Shown: positions 15,173 through 25,154, counted from the stretch's first letter. The stretch is 64,000 bases of DNA from Pseudomonas karstica (GCF_009707515.1 NZ_WLYI01000001.1:1-64000); one strand, 5' to 3'. The notes: generated from the sequence alone by a model not told the origin. Numbers and translations: made by a program.

Positions 15173-16788
15173 GTCATGACCGGTAATTCAGCGATAGTGC
15201 TTTTAACTGCCAGCGCTGCATTTAATGTCGAGGTGGACACCCTATACATTATTTCATTTTTTATTATATTAAGAATAGGTCTGTATATTTTTTCAAACCG
15301 CTCCCGCGACTCATGGTCTAGCATTGATTCGCTTTCTAGCGTCTCTAAATGCTCTTGAGCTCGTACGATCCTTGCAATAGCTAGAGGATCGTCGATTGGC
15401 ACTATGGCGTTTTTGCACGTAGCACAGGATAAAAACTCCAGGCATGGCTCGCCTTTTCTCGACCCGGCTACCGCACCTGCTAGTGGCTCGGAGCAGCTAA
15501 AGCCTAAAACTGTTTGAAAGTCAGCACTTTTACTCCGGCTTACTACTTCAAGCATGCGCCCTTGAAACTCTGCTAGTCTTTCGTATTTATATTGGGTCAC
15601 AGCGTTGCTTCTTAAATATGAGTGGGTCGTGACCTTTTTTCGGTGCTGCAGAATGCTAGTAACCTCTTGAACTGATCTGGTCCTCTCATAAACGAGCTCC
15701 GCTACAGCTCTACGTATATCCGCAAAGGTAAAGTTAGTTAGCGCATGTTCATCTCTGAATATTTTCAAATAGTTGTGTAGGCTTTGAACACTTATGCGAG
15801 TCGCTTTAGAGCCCTTTCTGGTAATGAAAAGAAGATTTTTGTCAGCCGCAGATGCTAGATGTCGAAAGGGTGCGGTCATTTCAATCACTAGCTGAATAAG
15901 ATTTGGTACAGAGTAATTCCCCGCTCTTAAAAGACTCAATCGTTGAGGGCTGGACGCTCTGTTCTTTTCCCATAACAAAATAGCCGAATTAGGGTCGAGG
16001 GGATTGTTGGAAAGGCAGTCCAAATTTATTTCCATTAGTGACAGTGGATTTGCGGCAGTCTGAATCATTATCATCAAATAAATTGGCAAAACGCTAGGTA
16101 GTGTAAGCTCTTTGCAAATGATTAATTTCCGAAGACCGGAACAACCTAAAGTTGCATGGCCGTTGCTAGCCATCTGCCTTTGAGTCCAAATGCCTAACTC
16201 TTCTAATTCGATTAGCTTCTTAAGATTTTTAAAGTCTTGCTGGGAGTACTGTTCTTGCTCCGGCAAGGTATCACTCATCAAGCGCTTTCTGATTGAAAAA
16301 GTGCGCTTTATATCTGATATAGCCTTCTTGCAGGCAGCTGATATATTTTTAAGGTCTTCGGCACTGACCGCGTTATCCCTTGAGCACTCCGCTTCCCTCG
16401 TGAAGCTTTTAAAAATGAGTCCTTGGTTGCTCCAGGCTGGCTGTGAACTTTCATCGGCTATGCGACTTACAATGCGCTTAATTATATTATAGTGGGTTCC
16501 ATTGGTTTTTTTCAGCCTATCGCTTTTGTTTAAGTACTCTGCAAAGCCACTTACAACATCTACCTCTCTGCTGGATGTAGAAAACCCAATAATACATAAG
16601 TACTTGACAAATTTTTTAACGGATCGCCAAGCTTGATCTCGGCTGCGGCAATTATAATGGCCTGTCACATCGGAAAAAGCCTCCATGATCTCTTCAGCAA
16701 TCACTGCGCCTAAGGTTTCCGTGCGCAATTGATATACAACTTGAACTCTTCGGTTTTCGTCGTAAAACACCTTCTCTATATTAGGCAT
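15169..16788 (-). CDS. ginB: GinB-like tyrosine recombinase with altered catalytic residues
   Basis: The protein has 539 residues from ATG 16788, which overlaps the ginA stop by 8 bases; an upstream GTG at 16797 is possible. The fold of a tyrosine recombinase is recognisable, but the box I arginine is replaced (TAANPLSLMEI, Asn247). The His of the HxxR pair is also replaced (FADIR, Ala356, with Arg359 kept). His382 and Tyr391 (THSYL) remain. A cysteine motif (CATC) lies near residue 455. It may be an accessory subunit that binds DNA but cuts poorly, or it may use a non-standard active site. It is co-translated with ginA and ginC. Confidence 0.78.
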   Translation of the reverse strand: MPNIEKVFYDENRRVQVVYQLRTETLGAVIAEEIMEAFSDVTGHYNCRSRDQAWRSVKKFVKYLCIIGFSTSSREVDVVSGFAEYLNKSDRLKKTNGTHYNIIKRIVSRIADESSQPAWSNQGLIFKSFTREAECSRDNAVSAEDLKNISAACKKAISDIKRTFSIRKRLMSDTLPEQEQYSQQDFKNLKKLIELEELGIWTQRQMASNGHATLGCSGLRKLIICKELTLPSVLPIYLMIMIQTAANPLSLMEINLDCLSNNPLDPNSAILLWEKNRASSPQRLSLLRAGNYSVPNLIQLVIEMTAPFRHLASAADKNLLFITRKGSKATRISVQSLHNYLKIFRDEHALTNFTFADIRRAVAELVYERTRSVQEVTSILQHRKKVTTHSYLRSNAVTQYKYERLAEFQGRMLEVVSRSKSADFQTVLGFSCSEPLAGAVAGSRKGEPCLEFLSCATCKNAIVPIDDPLAIARIVRAQEHLETLESESMLDHESRERFEKIYRPILNIIKNEIMYRVSTSTLNAALAVKSTIAELPVMT

Positions 16789-17923
16789 TTGGGGCACCTA
16801 AACTCAGTGAGTTTGCCTCAAGCAATTCGAGTACCTCTGCACTGTAAACACTAATTTTTTCCAGATACGCCATCGTTGTATTGACGCTCGCGTGCCCAAG
16901 AAGTCCCTGCACAATCTTTATATGATCCTCCCCTTTTTCTTTTCCGTAGTTTCTGAGAGTTTCTTCCATGAAAGTCGCAAATGTCGTTCTAGTCTGATGC
17001 GGGTGCGATGTGATACTCAGGCTTCGGCAGCACCGCTTATAGGCTGCATAATAGCAATTGTAATTTATTGCTACTCCTGCTTTATTCAAAAAAAGAGCTG
17101 CAGGAAATCTTCTTTCCGAACCAGTCCCACGAAGTTCTAAAAGCCTTCTTTCTACTGCAACATATTTCTTAGTCTCACGCATTACATAGTCGGTTAAGAA
17201 GACCTTCAACCACTTGCCGCCTTTAGTCATTACATCAATGAATGCTCCTCCCTGGCTGTTCGGTATAGATTCGAAGTCTTTAATTGAGATCGACAGTATG
17301 CTGCTAACTCTGAGTCCGGTTGAAATCGCCCAGATAAATATTAATCGATGTGAACTATGGAGCTTGCCGCTGATGCTTAGGCAAGACTCTGCAGAGAGTG
17401 CAATGGGGCGTGAATTTCTGCTTCTTAAACTTAAGCGATTTTTCGTAAGTGCAGACCATCTAGTCACATTCAATGAATGGGCAGAGTCGTCATTGAGTTT
17501 ATTTCCGGAATAATACTTCAAAAATTCTACAACTACGGTGGTTCTTAGGTTTATTGTTGGAGGCTTTAAGCTCTTTTTTGTATCTCCTGAAGACGCCTTC
17601 ATAGAGTTTCTATATGCAATCACTGACCGGAAACTAGATTCTCGCCAGTCAATACCTTTTAAGCAGCAATAGCTAAACCAATGATTAAGACATTCGGAAT
17701 AAGTTTTGATGGTTTTGAATGAGGATATGCCTTTGGATAGGATGTGCTTTTCATACAGATAACTGTGTGCCTCTCTTATTAAAACGCCTTCACTATCCAG
17801 AATAATCGGGATGCAAGCGTCGTACTTATTAATATAGCTCCATATCCGCACCTGGTTGATTCCGAGAGGTTTAGTGAAATTCTCTGGGGGTAACGCGAGA
17901 TTTTTGACCGCTATGAGCATCAT
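16781..17923 (-). CDS. ginA: GinA-like tyrosine recombinase
   Basis: I place the start at ATG 17923, which has GGAGGA 7 bases upstream, giving 380 residues; an upstream GTG (17950) lacks such a site. The complete catalytic set is visible: Arg205 (TGLRVSS), a Lys in MTKGGK, His307-x2-Arg310 (HPHQTR), His342 (LLGHAS) and Tyr351 (TMAYLEK). An N-terminal SAM-like core-binding domain precedes it. It is the first gene of the operon and the gene closest to the island end, about 45 bases from the comM junction. It probably does most of the strand exchange, with GinB, GinC and GinD as partners. Confidence 0.82.
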   Translation of the reverse strand: MMLIAVKNLALPPENFTKPLGINQVRIWSYINKYDACIPIILDSEGVLIREAHSYLYEKHILSKGISSFKTIKTYSECLNHWFSYCCLKGIDWRESSFRSVIAYRNSMKASSGDTKKSLKPPTINLRTTVVVEFLKYYSGNKLNDDSAHSLNVTRWSALTKNRLSLRSRNSRPIALSAESCLSISGKLHSSHRLIFIWAISTGLRVSSILSISIKDFESIPNSQGGAFIDVMTKGGKWLKVFLTDYVMRETKKYVAVERRLLELRGTGSERRFPAALFLNKAGVAINYNCYYAAYKRCCRSLSITSHPHQTRTTFATFMEETLRNYGKEKGEDHIKIVQGLLGHASVNTTMAYLEKISVYSAEVLELLEANSLSLGAPNA

Positions 17924-17967
17924 CAAACATTCCTCCGGCTTAGTAGACACTGTAGCCCATCAGTCTA

Positions 17968-18558
17968 ATGCCAGAGTTTGATCGCAAGGTGCTGGAGGTA
18001 CTGCGCGAGCCGCTGGAGTCAGGGCATATCGTGATTTCCCGCGCCCGTGACCGGGTGAGCTTTCCGGCACGCTTTCAACTGGTGGCCGCGATGAACCCTT
18101 GCCCTTGCGGTTATCTGGGCGAGCCGAGCGGGCGCTGCCGCTGCACACCGGAACAGATCCAGCGTTATCGCAACAAACTCTCCGGGCCATTACTCGATCG
18201 GATTGACCTTCACGTGACCGTCGCGCGGGAAAGCACCGCGCTCAACCCGCGCCCGCAAGCAGGCGACGACACGGCCAGCGCTTCCATCCTCGTTGCCCAC
18301 GCCCGCGAGCGGCAGCAACAACGCCAAGGCTGTGCCAACGCCTTTCTAAACCTGCCGGGGCTACGCGAGCACTGCACCCTGACGAAGGTCGATGAAGGTT
18401 GGCTGGAGACCGCCTGCGAACGGCTGACGCTCTCGCTACGGGCGGCCCACCGGCTATTGAAGGTCGCCCGCACCTTGGCAGATCTGGAGCAGGTGAGTGG
18501 GATCAGTCGCCACCATCTGGCAGAAGCCTTGCAGTATCGACCTGCAACCGTCGGTTAA
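17968..18558 (+). pseudogene. comM: comM 3' part, gene interrupted by the island
   Basis: The frame from position 17,971 matches the C-terminal 40 percent of ComM/YifB (Mg-chelatase-like AAA+ ATPase, about 500 residues). It begins at the Pro-Glu-Phe-Asp-Arg segment just after Walker B and contains the MNPCPCGYLG motif and the C-terminal helical domain ending SRHHLAEALQYRP. About 300 N-terminal residues, including Walker A, are missing. ATG 17968 happens to sit at the joint but has no ribosome binding site, so a functional product is unlikely. ComM is a hexameric helicase for branch migration in natural transformation, so that activity should be lost unless the island excises. Confidence 0.9.
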
Positions 18559-18561
18559 GCC

Positions 18562-20538
18562 TCAGCGAAACCGATCCACCTCATGCCGCAGGCCTGCCGC
18601 CAGCGTCTCCAGTTCCTTGGCGGTAATGGCCAGGTTCGACACCACTTCGCGCTGCTCGCTGTTGGCCAGGGCAATGCTCTGCAAATTGCTGCTAAGCAAG
18701 GTAGCGGTACTGCTTTGCTCCTGGGTCGCGGTGGTGATCGCCGCAAACTGCTGGCCGGCCGAGCGGCTTTGCTCATCGATCCGTGCCAGCGCCGACGCTA
18801 CATCAGCATTGCGCGACAGGCCTTCCTGCATCAACACATTGCCTTGTTCCATGGTGCTGATGGCATTACCGGTTTCCTGCTGAATGCTCTGGATCATTCC
18901 GGAAATCTCGTCCGTGGCCTGGCGGGTGCGCGATGCCAGGTTGCGCACTTCATCGGCCACCACCGCAAAGCCCCGGCCCTGCTCGCCAGCCCGTGCCGCC
19001 TCGATCGCGGCGTTGAGCGCCAACAAGTTGGTCTGCTCGGCAATCGAGGTGATCACCCCGACAATCCCACCAATTTCCTGGGAGCGCTGCCCCAACGTAT
19101 TGATCACGACTGCCGTGCTGTTCAGCGCCGTGGCGATATGCTCCAGGGACGACGACGCCTCTTGCATCGAAGTACGACCAATCCGGGTTTGCTGGGCGTT
19201 GTCTTGGGCCAAGCGCTCGGTGTTGCCCATATTGTCGGCAATATTCAAGGACGTGGCGCTGAACTCTTCCACCGCGCCGGCCATGCTGGTGATCTCGCCG
19301 GACTGTTGCTCCATGCCTTCATCAGCACCACCGGACAGGCCCGACAACGCCTGGGCACGGCTGTTGACCTCTTCGGCCGCCTTGCGGATATGCGAGACCA
19401 TGGTCGACAGCGCTTCACCCATCTGGTTGAAGCTGCTGGCCAACTGACCGATCTCGTCATGGCTGGACACATTCAAGCGCGCGCTCAAATCACCAGCACC
19501 CAGCGCTTGCGCCTGCCGTACCAGGTCGCCCAACGGCTGCAACTTGCTGCGTAGCAGCCAGACCGTCGCGCCCACGGCCAGCAACATTGCCAGCACACTA
19601 CCAATGACCAGACGCAAACCCACCGACCAGGTCACCGCACGGATTTCGGCTTTCGGCATGCTCGCCACCACCGACCACGGCCCGCCTTCAAAAGGTACCG
19701 AAACGCTATAGAAATCTTCCTCCTTATCGCGCCAGAAACGCCCCTTGCCTGGGGTCTTGGCCAAGTCGAGCAACGCCGGGATCGCCTGATCAAGTGCCTG
19801 CACGCCGGCCGGCGGCACCAGCCAGTGTTTCTGCTCGTCCAGCAAGGCGAGAGAGCCGGTCTGGCCAATACGAAAACGCTTGAGATTATCAAACTGGGCA
19901 TTCTGCGCATCGGTGTAGTCGAAGCCGATAAACAGCACCGCAATGACTTTGCCAGCGGCATCACGTACCGGACTGTATTGAGTCATATAGGAACGTTCGA
20001 ACAGCACTGCTCGACCGATATAACTTTGCCCAGTGAGCAGGCGCTGATAAGCCGGACCCTGGCGGTCCAGGACCGTACCGATGGCGCGGCTGCCATCCTG
20101 TTTGGTCAGGGAAGTGCTGATGCGAATAAAGTCTTCGCCGCTGCGCACGAACACCGTCGCCACGCCGCCGGACATTTGCTTGAAGTTGTCGACTTCGTCG
20201 AAATTGTTGTTGAGCACCGCGGAGCCCAGGTACAGGCTCGGCGTCGGTATCCCCGCCACGCTCACCGGTTCCTCGGGGCGCACGCTCAACCCGGCACCGA
20301 AGCGCTTTTCAAACAACCCGCTCAAGCGATGGGTGCTCTCACGCAAGGTACTGTGGAATGTATTGAGCTGGTCGGCCAGCAGCCGCGCCTCGCTGGCCAG
20401 GTGTTCTTCCCGGGTGTCGAGGTTGGCGGAGTCCAGCGAGCGCAAGGCAAAGACCGTACTGCCGCTGATGACGACAGCCAATATAACCGCTAAGGCAAGA
20501 CCCAATTGGGAGGCAATCCGGGCACGAGGTTCAGACAT
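18562..20538 (-). CDS. Methyl-accepting chemotaxis protein with Cache sensor
   Basis: ATG 20538 has AGGAG upstream; the frame stays open further upstream without support. The 658 residues are laid out as a short cytoplasmic start, TM1 (about 12-33), a periplasmic Cache-type sensor (about 35-300), TM2 (about 310-335), HAMP and the MCP signalling helices, with the conserved tip [15 protein letters not shown]. The sensor has the paired Cache_3-Cache_2 look, known for small organic ligands. The ligand cannot be named. It converges with comM, 3 bases apart. Confidence 0.9.
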   Translation of the reverse strand: MSEPRARIASQLGLALAVILAVVISGSTVFALRSLDSANLDTREEHLASEARLLADQLNTFHSTLRESTHRLSGLFEKRFGAGLSVRPEEPVSVAGIPTPSLYLGSAVLNNNFDEVDNFKQMSGGVATVFVRSGEDFIRISTSLTKQDGSRAIGTVLDRQGPAYQRLLTGQSYIGRAVLFERSYMTQYSPVRDAAGKVIAVLFIGFDYTDAQNAQFDNLKRFRIGQTGSLALLDEQKHWLVPPAGVQALDQAIPALLDLAKTPGKGRFWRDKEEDFYSVSVPFEGGPWSVVASMPKAEIRAVTWSVGLRLVIGSVLAMLLAVGATVWLLRSKLQPLGDLVRQAQALGAGDLSARLNVSSHDEIGQLASSFNQMGEALSTMVSHIRKAAEEVNSRAQALSGLSGGADEGMEQQSGEITSMAGAVEEFSATSLNIADNMGNTERLAQDNAQQTRIGRTSMQEASSSLEHIATALNSTAVVINTLGQRSQEIGGIVGVITSIAEQTNLLALNAAIEAARAGEQGRGFAVVADEVRNLASRTRQATDEISGMIQSIQQETGNAISTMEQGNVLMQEGLSRNADVASALARIDEQSRSAGQQFAAITTATQEQSSTATLLSSNLQSIALANSEQREVVSNLAITAKELETLAAGLRHEVDRFR

Positions 20539-20725
20539 GACAGCTCCTGACCGAGGAACCGGATCATCCTGATCTCGTAGCGCACTCGGCGAAATTTCTA
20601 ATAGTGGGCACGCTGAGCCGCCGCACAATGGCAGCTCCGACCTCCCTACTTCGGCGGCCTCGGGCAATACTTGAGTGATTCACAGGGAATCACCCAAACC
20701 CATGGTTCGCGGGAGCTGCATCGAT

Positions 20726-21646
20726 TCAGTCGAGTCGCTCGACCTGGGGCAGTTCCATGGCCTGGACCTCGCCCTGAAGGAAGTCCGCAAGCCGGCGCAA
20801 ACGCTCGCCTCCGGGGCGGGTTTTCGGCCACACCAGGTAATAATTTTCCCCGCTGGCCACGGCGGTAGGCCAGGGCAGGCTCAACCGGCCCTGGGCCACG
20901 TCTTCGGCCACCATCAGCAAGTCCCCCATGGACACGCCGTAACCCCGGGCGGCGGCGATCATGCCCAACTCCAGAGTGTCGAACACCTGCCCGCCCTTGA
21001 GCGACACCTGGGACGACAATCCCATACGCTCCAGCCAGTTACGCCAGTCGCGACGATCGGGGGTCGGATGCAGCAGCTCAGTAGACGCCAACCGATCTGT
21101 ATCCCAGGGCCCATCATTCAGCAGATTCGGCGCGCCCACTGGAATCAGCAGCTCCGGGAACAGGTAGATCGCCTCCCAATCCGGCGGAAAATGGCCATTG
21201 CTGAGCAATACCGCGCAGTCGAAAGGCTCCTGGTTGAAGTCCACTTCATCAATGCTCATCCAGGCGCTGGTCAACTGCACTTCATTGCCTGGCTGCAAAT
21301 GCCGGAACCGGCTGAGCCGCGCCAGTAACCAGCGCATGGTCAAGGTGGACGGTGCCTTCATGCGCAGGATGTCATCTTCGGCATTCAAGGTATGGCAGGC
21401 ACGCTCCAGGGCAGCAAAGCCTTCGCGCACGCCGGGCAGCAACAACCGCGCGGCCTCTGTGAGCTGCAAGGTACGGCCGCGGCGTTGGAACAGGCGGCAG
21501 GCAAAATGCTCCTCCAGGGTGCGAATGTGCCGGCTGACCGCGCTTTGGGTGATGGACAGCTCCTCAGCCGCACGGGTGAAGGAGTTGTGCCGGGACGCGG
21601 CCTCAAAGGCGCGCAGGGCATAAAGCGGAGGAAGGCGACGAGACAT
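20726..21646 (-). CDS. LysR-family regulator, GcvA-like
   Basis: The protein has 306 residues. The winged HTH is at 6-65 (FTRAAEELSITQSAVSRHI), followed by the two-lobed periplasmic-binding-like effector domain. The opening RRLPPLYALRAFEAASRH is typical of the GcvA/AmpR subgroup. It is divergent from the MATE transporter gene (about 150 bases between), so control of that gene and of itself is the simple guess. The same LysR-MATE pair lies upstream of rep in P. aeruginosa. The effector is unknown. Confidence 0.88.
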   Translation of the reverse strand: MSRRLPPLYALRAFEAASRHNSFTRAAEELSITQSAVSRHIRTLEEHFACRLFQRRGRTLQLTEAARLLLPGVREGFAALERACHTLNAEDDILRMKAPSTLTMRWLLARLSRFRHLQPGNEVQLTSAWMSIDEVDFNQEPFDCAVLLSNGHFPPDWEAIYLFPELLIPVGAPNLLNDGPWDTDRLASTELLHPTPDRRDWRNWLERMGLSSQVSLKGGQVFDTLELGMIAAARGYGVSMGDLLMVAEDVAQGRLSLPWPTAVASGENYYLVWPKTRPGGERLRRLADFLQGEVQAMELPQVERLD

Positions 21647-21798
21647 TGAGAAAGCTCCGACAGCGCAATATCAAAACCCTACCAGAATCCATCAAGCATG
21701 AGTTTTAATCATGCTAACGATCGCTTTTATCCCTTTGTGTAAAGTGCTGAGAGCACCGAGAATCAACCCTTCCCCCACTCCCCGACTTTTTGAGCGTG

Positions 21799-23211
21799 AT
21801 GATCATGCGGCATCCGGTACGTAGCGAACTCTGGGCCATTCTGCGGCTGGCAGGGCCATTGATTGCCTCACAGTTGGCCCACATGCTGATGGTTCTGACC
21901 GACACCCTGATGATGGCCCGCCTGAGCCCTGAAGCCTTGGCCGGCGGCGGCCTGGGGGCGGCGAGTTATTTGTTCGTGTCGATTTTCTGCATCGGCGTGA
22001 TCGCCGCCGTCGGCACGCTGGTCTCTATCCGCCAGGGCGCCGGGGATATCGAAGGGGCCACCCGGCTGACCCAGGCCGGGCTCTGGCTGGCGTGGCTGAT
22101 GGCACTGGTGGCCGGCTTGCTGTTGTGGAACCTCAAGCCGGTGCTGTTGATGTTCGGCCAGACCGAAACCAATGTGCACTCAGCCGGCCAGTTCCTGATG
22201 ATCCTGCCATTCGCCCTGCCCGGCTACCTGACGTTCATGGCCTTGCGCGGCTTCACCAGTGCCATCGGCAAGGCGACACCGGTAATGGTCATCAGCCTGG
22301 GCGGCACCGTACTCAATTATCTGCTCAACCATGCCTTGATCGAAGGTATGTTCGGCCTGCCAAAAATGGGGCTGATGGGCATCGGCCTGGTGACTGCCGT
22401 TGTCGCCAACGGCATGGCCCTGACGCTGTTGTGGTATATCCGGCACAACCGCGCCTATGACGCTTATCCACTGCGCAAGGGCCTGTCGCGACCCAACCGC
22501 CAATACCTGCGGGAACTGTGGCGCCTGGGCCTGCCGATTGGCGGTACCTATGCGGTAGAAGTCGGGCTGTTTGCCTTTGCGGCGCTGTGCATGGGCACCA
22601 TGGGCAGCACGCAGTTGGCGGCGCACCAGATCGCCCTGCAAATAGTCTCGGTGGCATTCATGGTGCCCGCGGGGTTGTCCTACGCGATCACCATGCGCAT
22701 CGGCCAGCATTACGGCGCTGGGCAATTGCTCGATGCACGCATGGCCGGGCGAGTCGGGATCGTCTTTGGCGCGGTGGTGATGCTGGGGTTTGCCATGATG
22801 TTCTGGCTGCTGTCGAATCAGTTGATCGGGCTGTTCCTCGACCAGAACGACCCAGCGTTTCGCGACGTCATCAGCCTGGCGGTCAGCCTGCTGGCAGTGG
22901 CAGCCTGGTTCGAGTTGTTCGACGGCGTGCAAACCATCGCCATGGGCTGTATTCGCGGACTCAAGGATGCCAAGACCACGTTCCTGGTGGGGCTGGGCTG
23001 CTACTGGCTGATCGGTGCGCCAGCAGCCTGGTTGATGGCCTTTACCCTGGGCTGGGGGCCGACCGGTGTCTGGTGGGGGTTGGCCCTGGGCCTGGCGTGC
23101 GCGGCAGTGAGCCTGACATGGGCGTTTGAAGCGAAGATGAAGCGAATGATTCGGCGCGAAGGCACGGAGCCTGAAACACGCGATGCGTTTCAGGCTGTAC
23201 AGGCGGACTAG
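21799..23211 (+). CDS. MATE-family multidrug/cation efflux transporter
   Basis: About 470 residues with twelve hydrophobic helices and two MATE repeats; the first opens with LRLAGPLIASQLAHMLM. Members export cationic drugs using Na+ or H+ and sit in the inner membrane (NorM/PmpM type). The start is uncertain: TTG 21790, GTG 21796, ATG 21799 or ATG 21805, none with a convincing ribosome binding site. Its 3' end overlaps the stop of the GGDEF-EAL gene on the other strand by 4 bases. Confidence 0.9.
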   Translation: MIMRHPVRSELWAILRLAGPLIASQLAHMLMVLTDTLMMARLSPEALAGGGLGAASYLFVSIFCIGVIAAVGTLVSIRQGAGDIEGATRLTQAGLWLAWLMALVAGLLLWNLKPVLLMFGQTETNVHSAGQFLMILPFALPGYLTFMALRGFTSAIGKATPVMVISLGGTVLNYLLNHALIEGMFGLPKMGLMGIGLVTAVVANGMALTLLWYIRHNRAYDAYPLRKGLSRPNRQYLRELWRLGLPIGGTYAVEVGLFAFAALCMGTMGSTQLAAHQIALQIVSVAFMVPAGLSYAITMRIGQHYGAGQLLDARMAGRVGIVFGAVVMLGFAMMFWLLSNQLIGLFLDQNDPAFRDVISLAVSLLAVAAWFELFDGVQTIAMGCIRGLKDAKTTFLVGLGCYWLIGAPAAWLMAFTLGWGPTGVWWGLALGLACAAVSLTWAFEAKMKRMIRREGTEPETRDAFQAVQAD

Positions 23212-24887
23212 AGCGGCTGCACCTGACCCGACAAGGCATCCTGATTCCCGCCAGACGTCAGGTATTCCACCAGTTCCGCCAAGGGCAACGGCTTGCTGAT
23301 CAGATACCCCTGGGCCTGATCGCAGCCGAACAACCGCAGCAACGCCAATTGCTCCGGCGTCTCCACCCCCTCTGCCACGACTTCCAGGTTGAGGTTGTGG
23401 GCCAGGTTGATCATGGCGTGCACCAGTTTTCGGTTCTCTTCACGCTCTTCCATGCCGCCGACGAAGCTTTTGTCGATCTTCAGCAAGGCAATCGGCAGGC
23501 TGTTGAGGTGCACGAACGACGAAAACCCGGTGCCAAAATCATCCAGGGAGAAGCGCACGCCCAGGCGGCCGAGGGCGTCCATGGTCTGTTTGACCAGGTC
23601 GCTGCGACGCATCACCGCGGTTTCCGTCAATTCGAATTCCAGCCATTGCGCCTCCACACCACGCTCGGCAATCAACCGACTGAGGGTGGTCAGCAATTGG
23701 CTGTCCTGGAACTGGCGGAACGACAGGTTGACCGCCATGTGCAGCGGCGCCAGGCCGCGCTCGCGCAGAGCTTGCATGTCCCGCAGGGCTCGGGAGATGA
23801 CCCAGTAACCCAGCGGCACGATCAAACCGCTCTGCTCGGCCAGGGGCACGAACTCGCTGGGCGGCAGCAGCCCACGCTCGCCATGGCGCCAGCGCACCAG
23901 GGCTTCCAGGCCGACGATATGCCCATCGTCCAGGTCCAGCCGCGGCTGGTAATGCAGTTCCAGCTCGTCGCGACGCAATGCTCGGCGCAGTTCGCTTTCC
24001 AGGTCCGCGAGGCTGCGAGCATTGGGGTTGATGCGTTCGTTGAAGATATGAAAGGTGCAGCCTTGAGTGCTTTTGGCCTGCTGCATGGCGATATGGGCGT
24101 GCCACATCAGTGGGTCGGCGCCGGCCTTGGCCCGGGCGTGGGCTACACCAAGGCTGCAGCCGATCAACAAGCTTTCGCCATCGACCCAATAAGGCTCAGC
24201 CATGGCCTCGGTAATGCGTTCGGCCATCCATTCGGCGCGCTGGGGCGCTCGGCGGGTGTCGATCAACAAGGCAAATTCGTCGCTGCCCAGGCGCGCCAGT
24301 TGGTCCCCAGCCTCCAATTGGCTCTTGAGTCGCGAGACCACTTGCAGGATCAGCCGGTCGCCCGCCTGGTGGCCAAGGGCATCGTTGGCATGGCGGAAGT
24401 TATCCAGGTCCAGGTGCCCAAGGGCCAGGCCGCTGCCTTCGTTTTCGGCCAGGCGCGCAGCGAGCAAGGTCTGGAAACCCTGGCGGTTGGCGATACCGGT
24501 CAGCGGATCCTGTTCGGCCAGGCGTTGCAGGGTGTTTTCCAGTAAACCCCGCTCGCGGACATGCCGCAGGCAGCGGCGCAATGTATCAATATCCAATGCA
24601 CTGCGAATCAGCCAGTCGCTGACGCCAAGTGGTGCAACCAGCGGCTCCTGTTCCAGCAGTAAAACGGTTGGCAAGCTACAACGGCCGGGGCCGGGTTGAA
24701 GACCGGGCTGGGTCAACAGCACGGCATTGTGATCGTCATCGAACAGACTGCTCACAGACTCCCAGTTTGGCGCGCTGACCAGGACAGCAGCATCTCCCAT
24801 CGGCGCCAGGCACTCGCGCAATAACGCTGCCCAGGCTGGCTCATCAGCCAGTAGCAGCAAACGCAAGGGTTCGACAGGCGTAGACAA
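23208..24887 (-). CDS. GGDEF-EAL protein with receiver-like N terminus, probable c-di-GMP phosphodiesterase
   Basis: The protein has 559 residues. Residues 1-110 look like a response-regulator fold but lack a clear phospho-acceptor Asp context. The diguanylate cyclase domain (about 125-285) has LGSDEF instead of GGDEF, so synthesis is doubtful. The EAL domain (about 300-545) keeps EALVRW, DDFGTGFSS, LKIDKSFV and AEGVET, consistent with an active phosphodiesterase. The protein is cytoplasmic with no membrane segment. In P. aeruginosa the gene at this place, upstream of rep, is PA5295 (ProE), reported as a phosphodiesterase that limits exopolysaccharide; orthology is inferred from position. Confidence 0.88.
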   Translation of the reverse strand: MSTPVEPLRLLLLADEPAWAALLRECLAPMGDAAVLVSAPNWESVSSLFDDDHNAVLLTQPGLQPGPGRCSLPTVLLLEQEPLVAPLGVSDWLIRSALDIDTLRRCLRHVRERGLLENTLQRLAEQDPLTGIANRQGFQTLLAARLAENEGSGLALGHLDLDNFRHANDALGHQAGDRLILQVVSRLKSQLEAGDQLARLGSDEFALLIDTRRAPQRAEWMAERITEAMAEPYWVDGESLLIGCSLGVAHARAKAGADPLMWHAHIAMQQAKSTQGCTFHIFNERINPNARSLADLESELRRALRRDELELHYQPRLDLDDGHIVGLEALVRWRHGERGLLPPSEFVPLAEQSGLIVPLGYWVISRALRDMQALRERGLAPLHMAVNLSFRQFQDSQLLTTLSRLIAERGVEAQWLEFELTETAVMRRSDLVKQTMDALGRLGVRFSLDDFGTGFSSFVHLNSLPIALLKIDKSFVGGMEEREENRKLVHAMINLAHNLNLEVVAEGVETPEQLALLRLFGCDQAQGYLISKPLPLAELVEYLTSGGNQDALSGQVQPL

Positions 24888-25154
24888 GCTAGCTCCCTAG
24901 ACTCTGCAAAAATTTATTGGCGGCGGGCATTATGACGTCCGACCTGACAATGACCAATGATATTGGTTATCAGATACAGCGCGGTGGGGCTACAGATCGA
25001 ACAATAGCCCAAATACCTCGTATATCCTGCGGCAAAGTAACAAAACCGGCAAATTTAGAACGAGTGGTACGTCACACTGTCGTTCAGAGGCGGCAGAATC
25101 TTGCCAGCCTGTTAAAATGCCCGCCCTTTTGATCAATGACCCCTGAATTTTCGT

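Larger units (their letters stand above)
1..17967. mobile_element. Genomic island (GInt-like) inserted in comM, one end only
   Basis: The stretch is clearly more A+T-rich than the sequence to its right and carries defence, unknown and recombinase genes with no Pseudomonas core genes. Its right boundary lies within a few bases of 17,967, where the comM reading frame resumes in mid-gene. The end is marked by an operon of three tyrosine recombinases plus a small HTH protein, the signature described for GInt islands, with the first recombinase gene starting only about 45 bases inside the boundary. The left boundary is outside the window, so total size and the matching attachment sequence cannot be seen. 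comM is a known insertion hotspot, for example for AbaR islands of Acinetobacter. The GInt assignment rests on gene content and remembered family descriptions, not on a search. Confidence 0.85.

Noticed and set aside
17968-18558. Intact short gene of 196 codons starting at the island joint
   Set aside because: The ATG is a product of the joint, without ribosome binding site, and the product would lack Walker A and most of the AAA+ domain of ComM.
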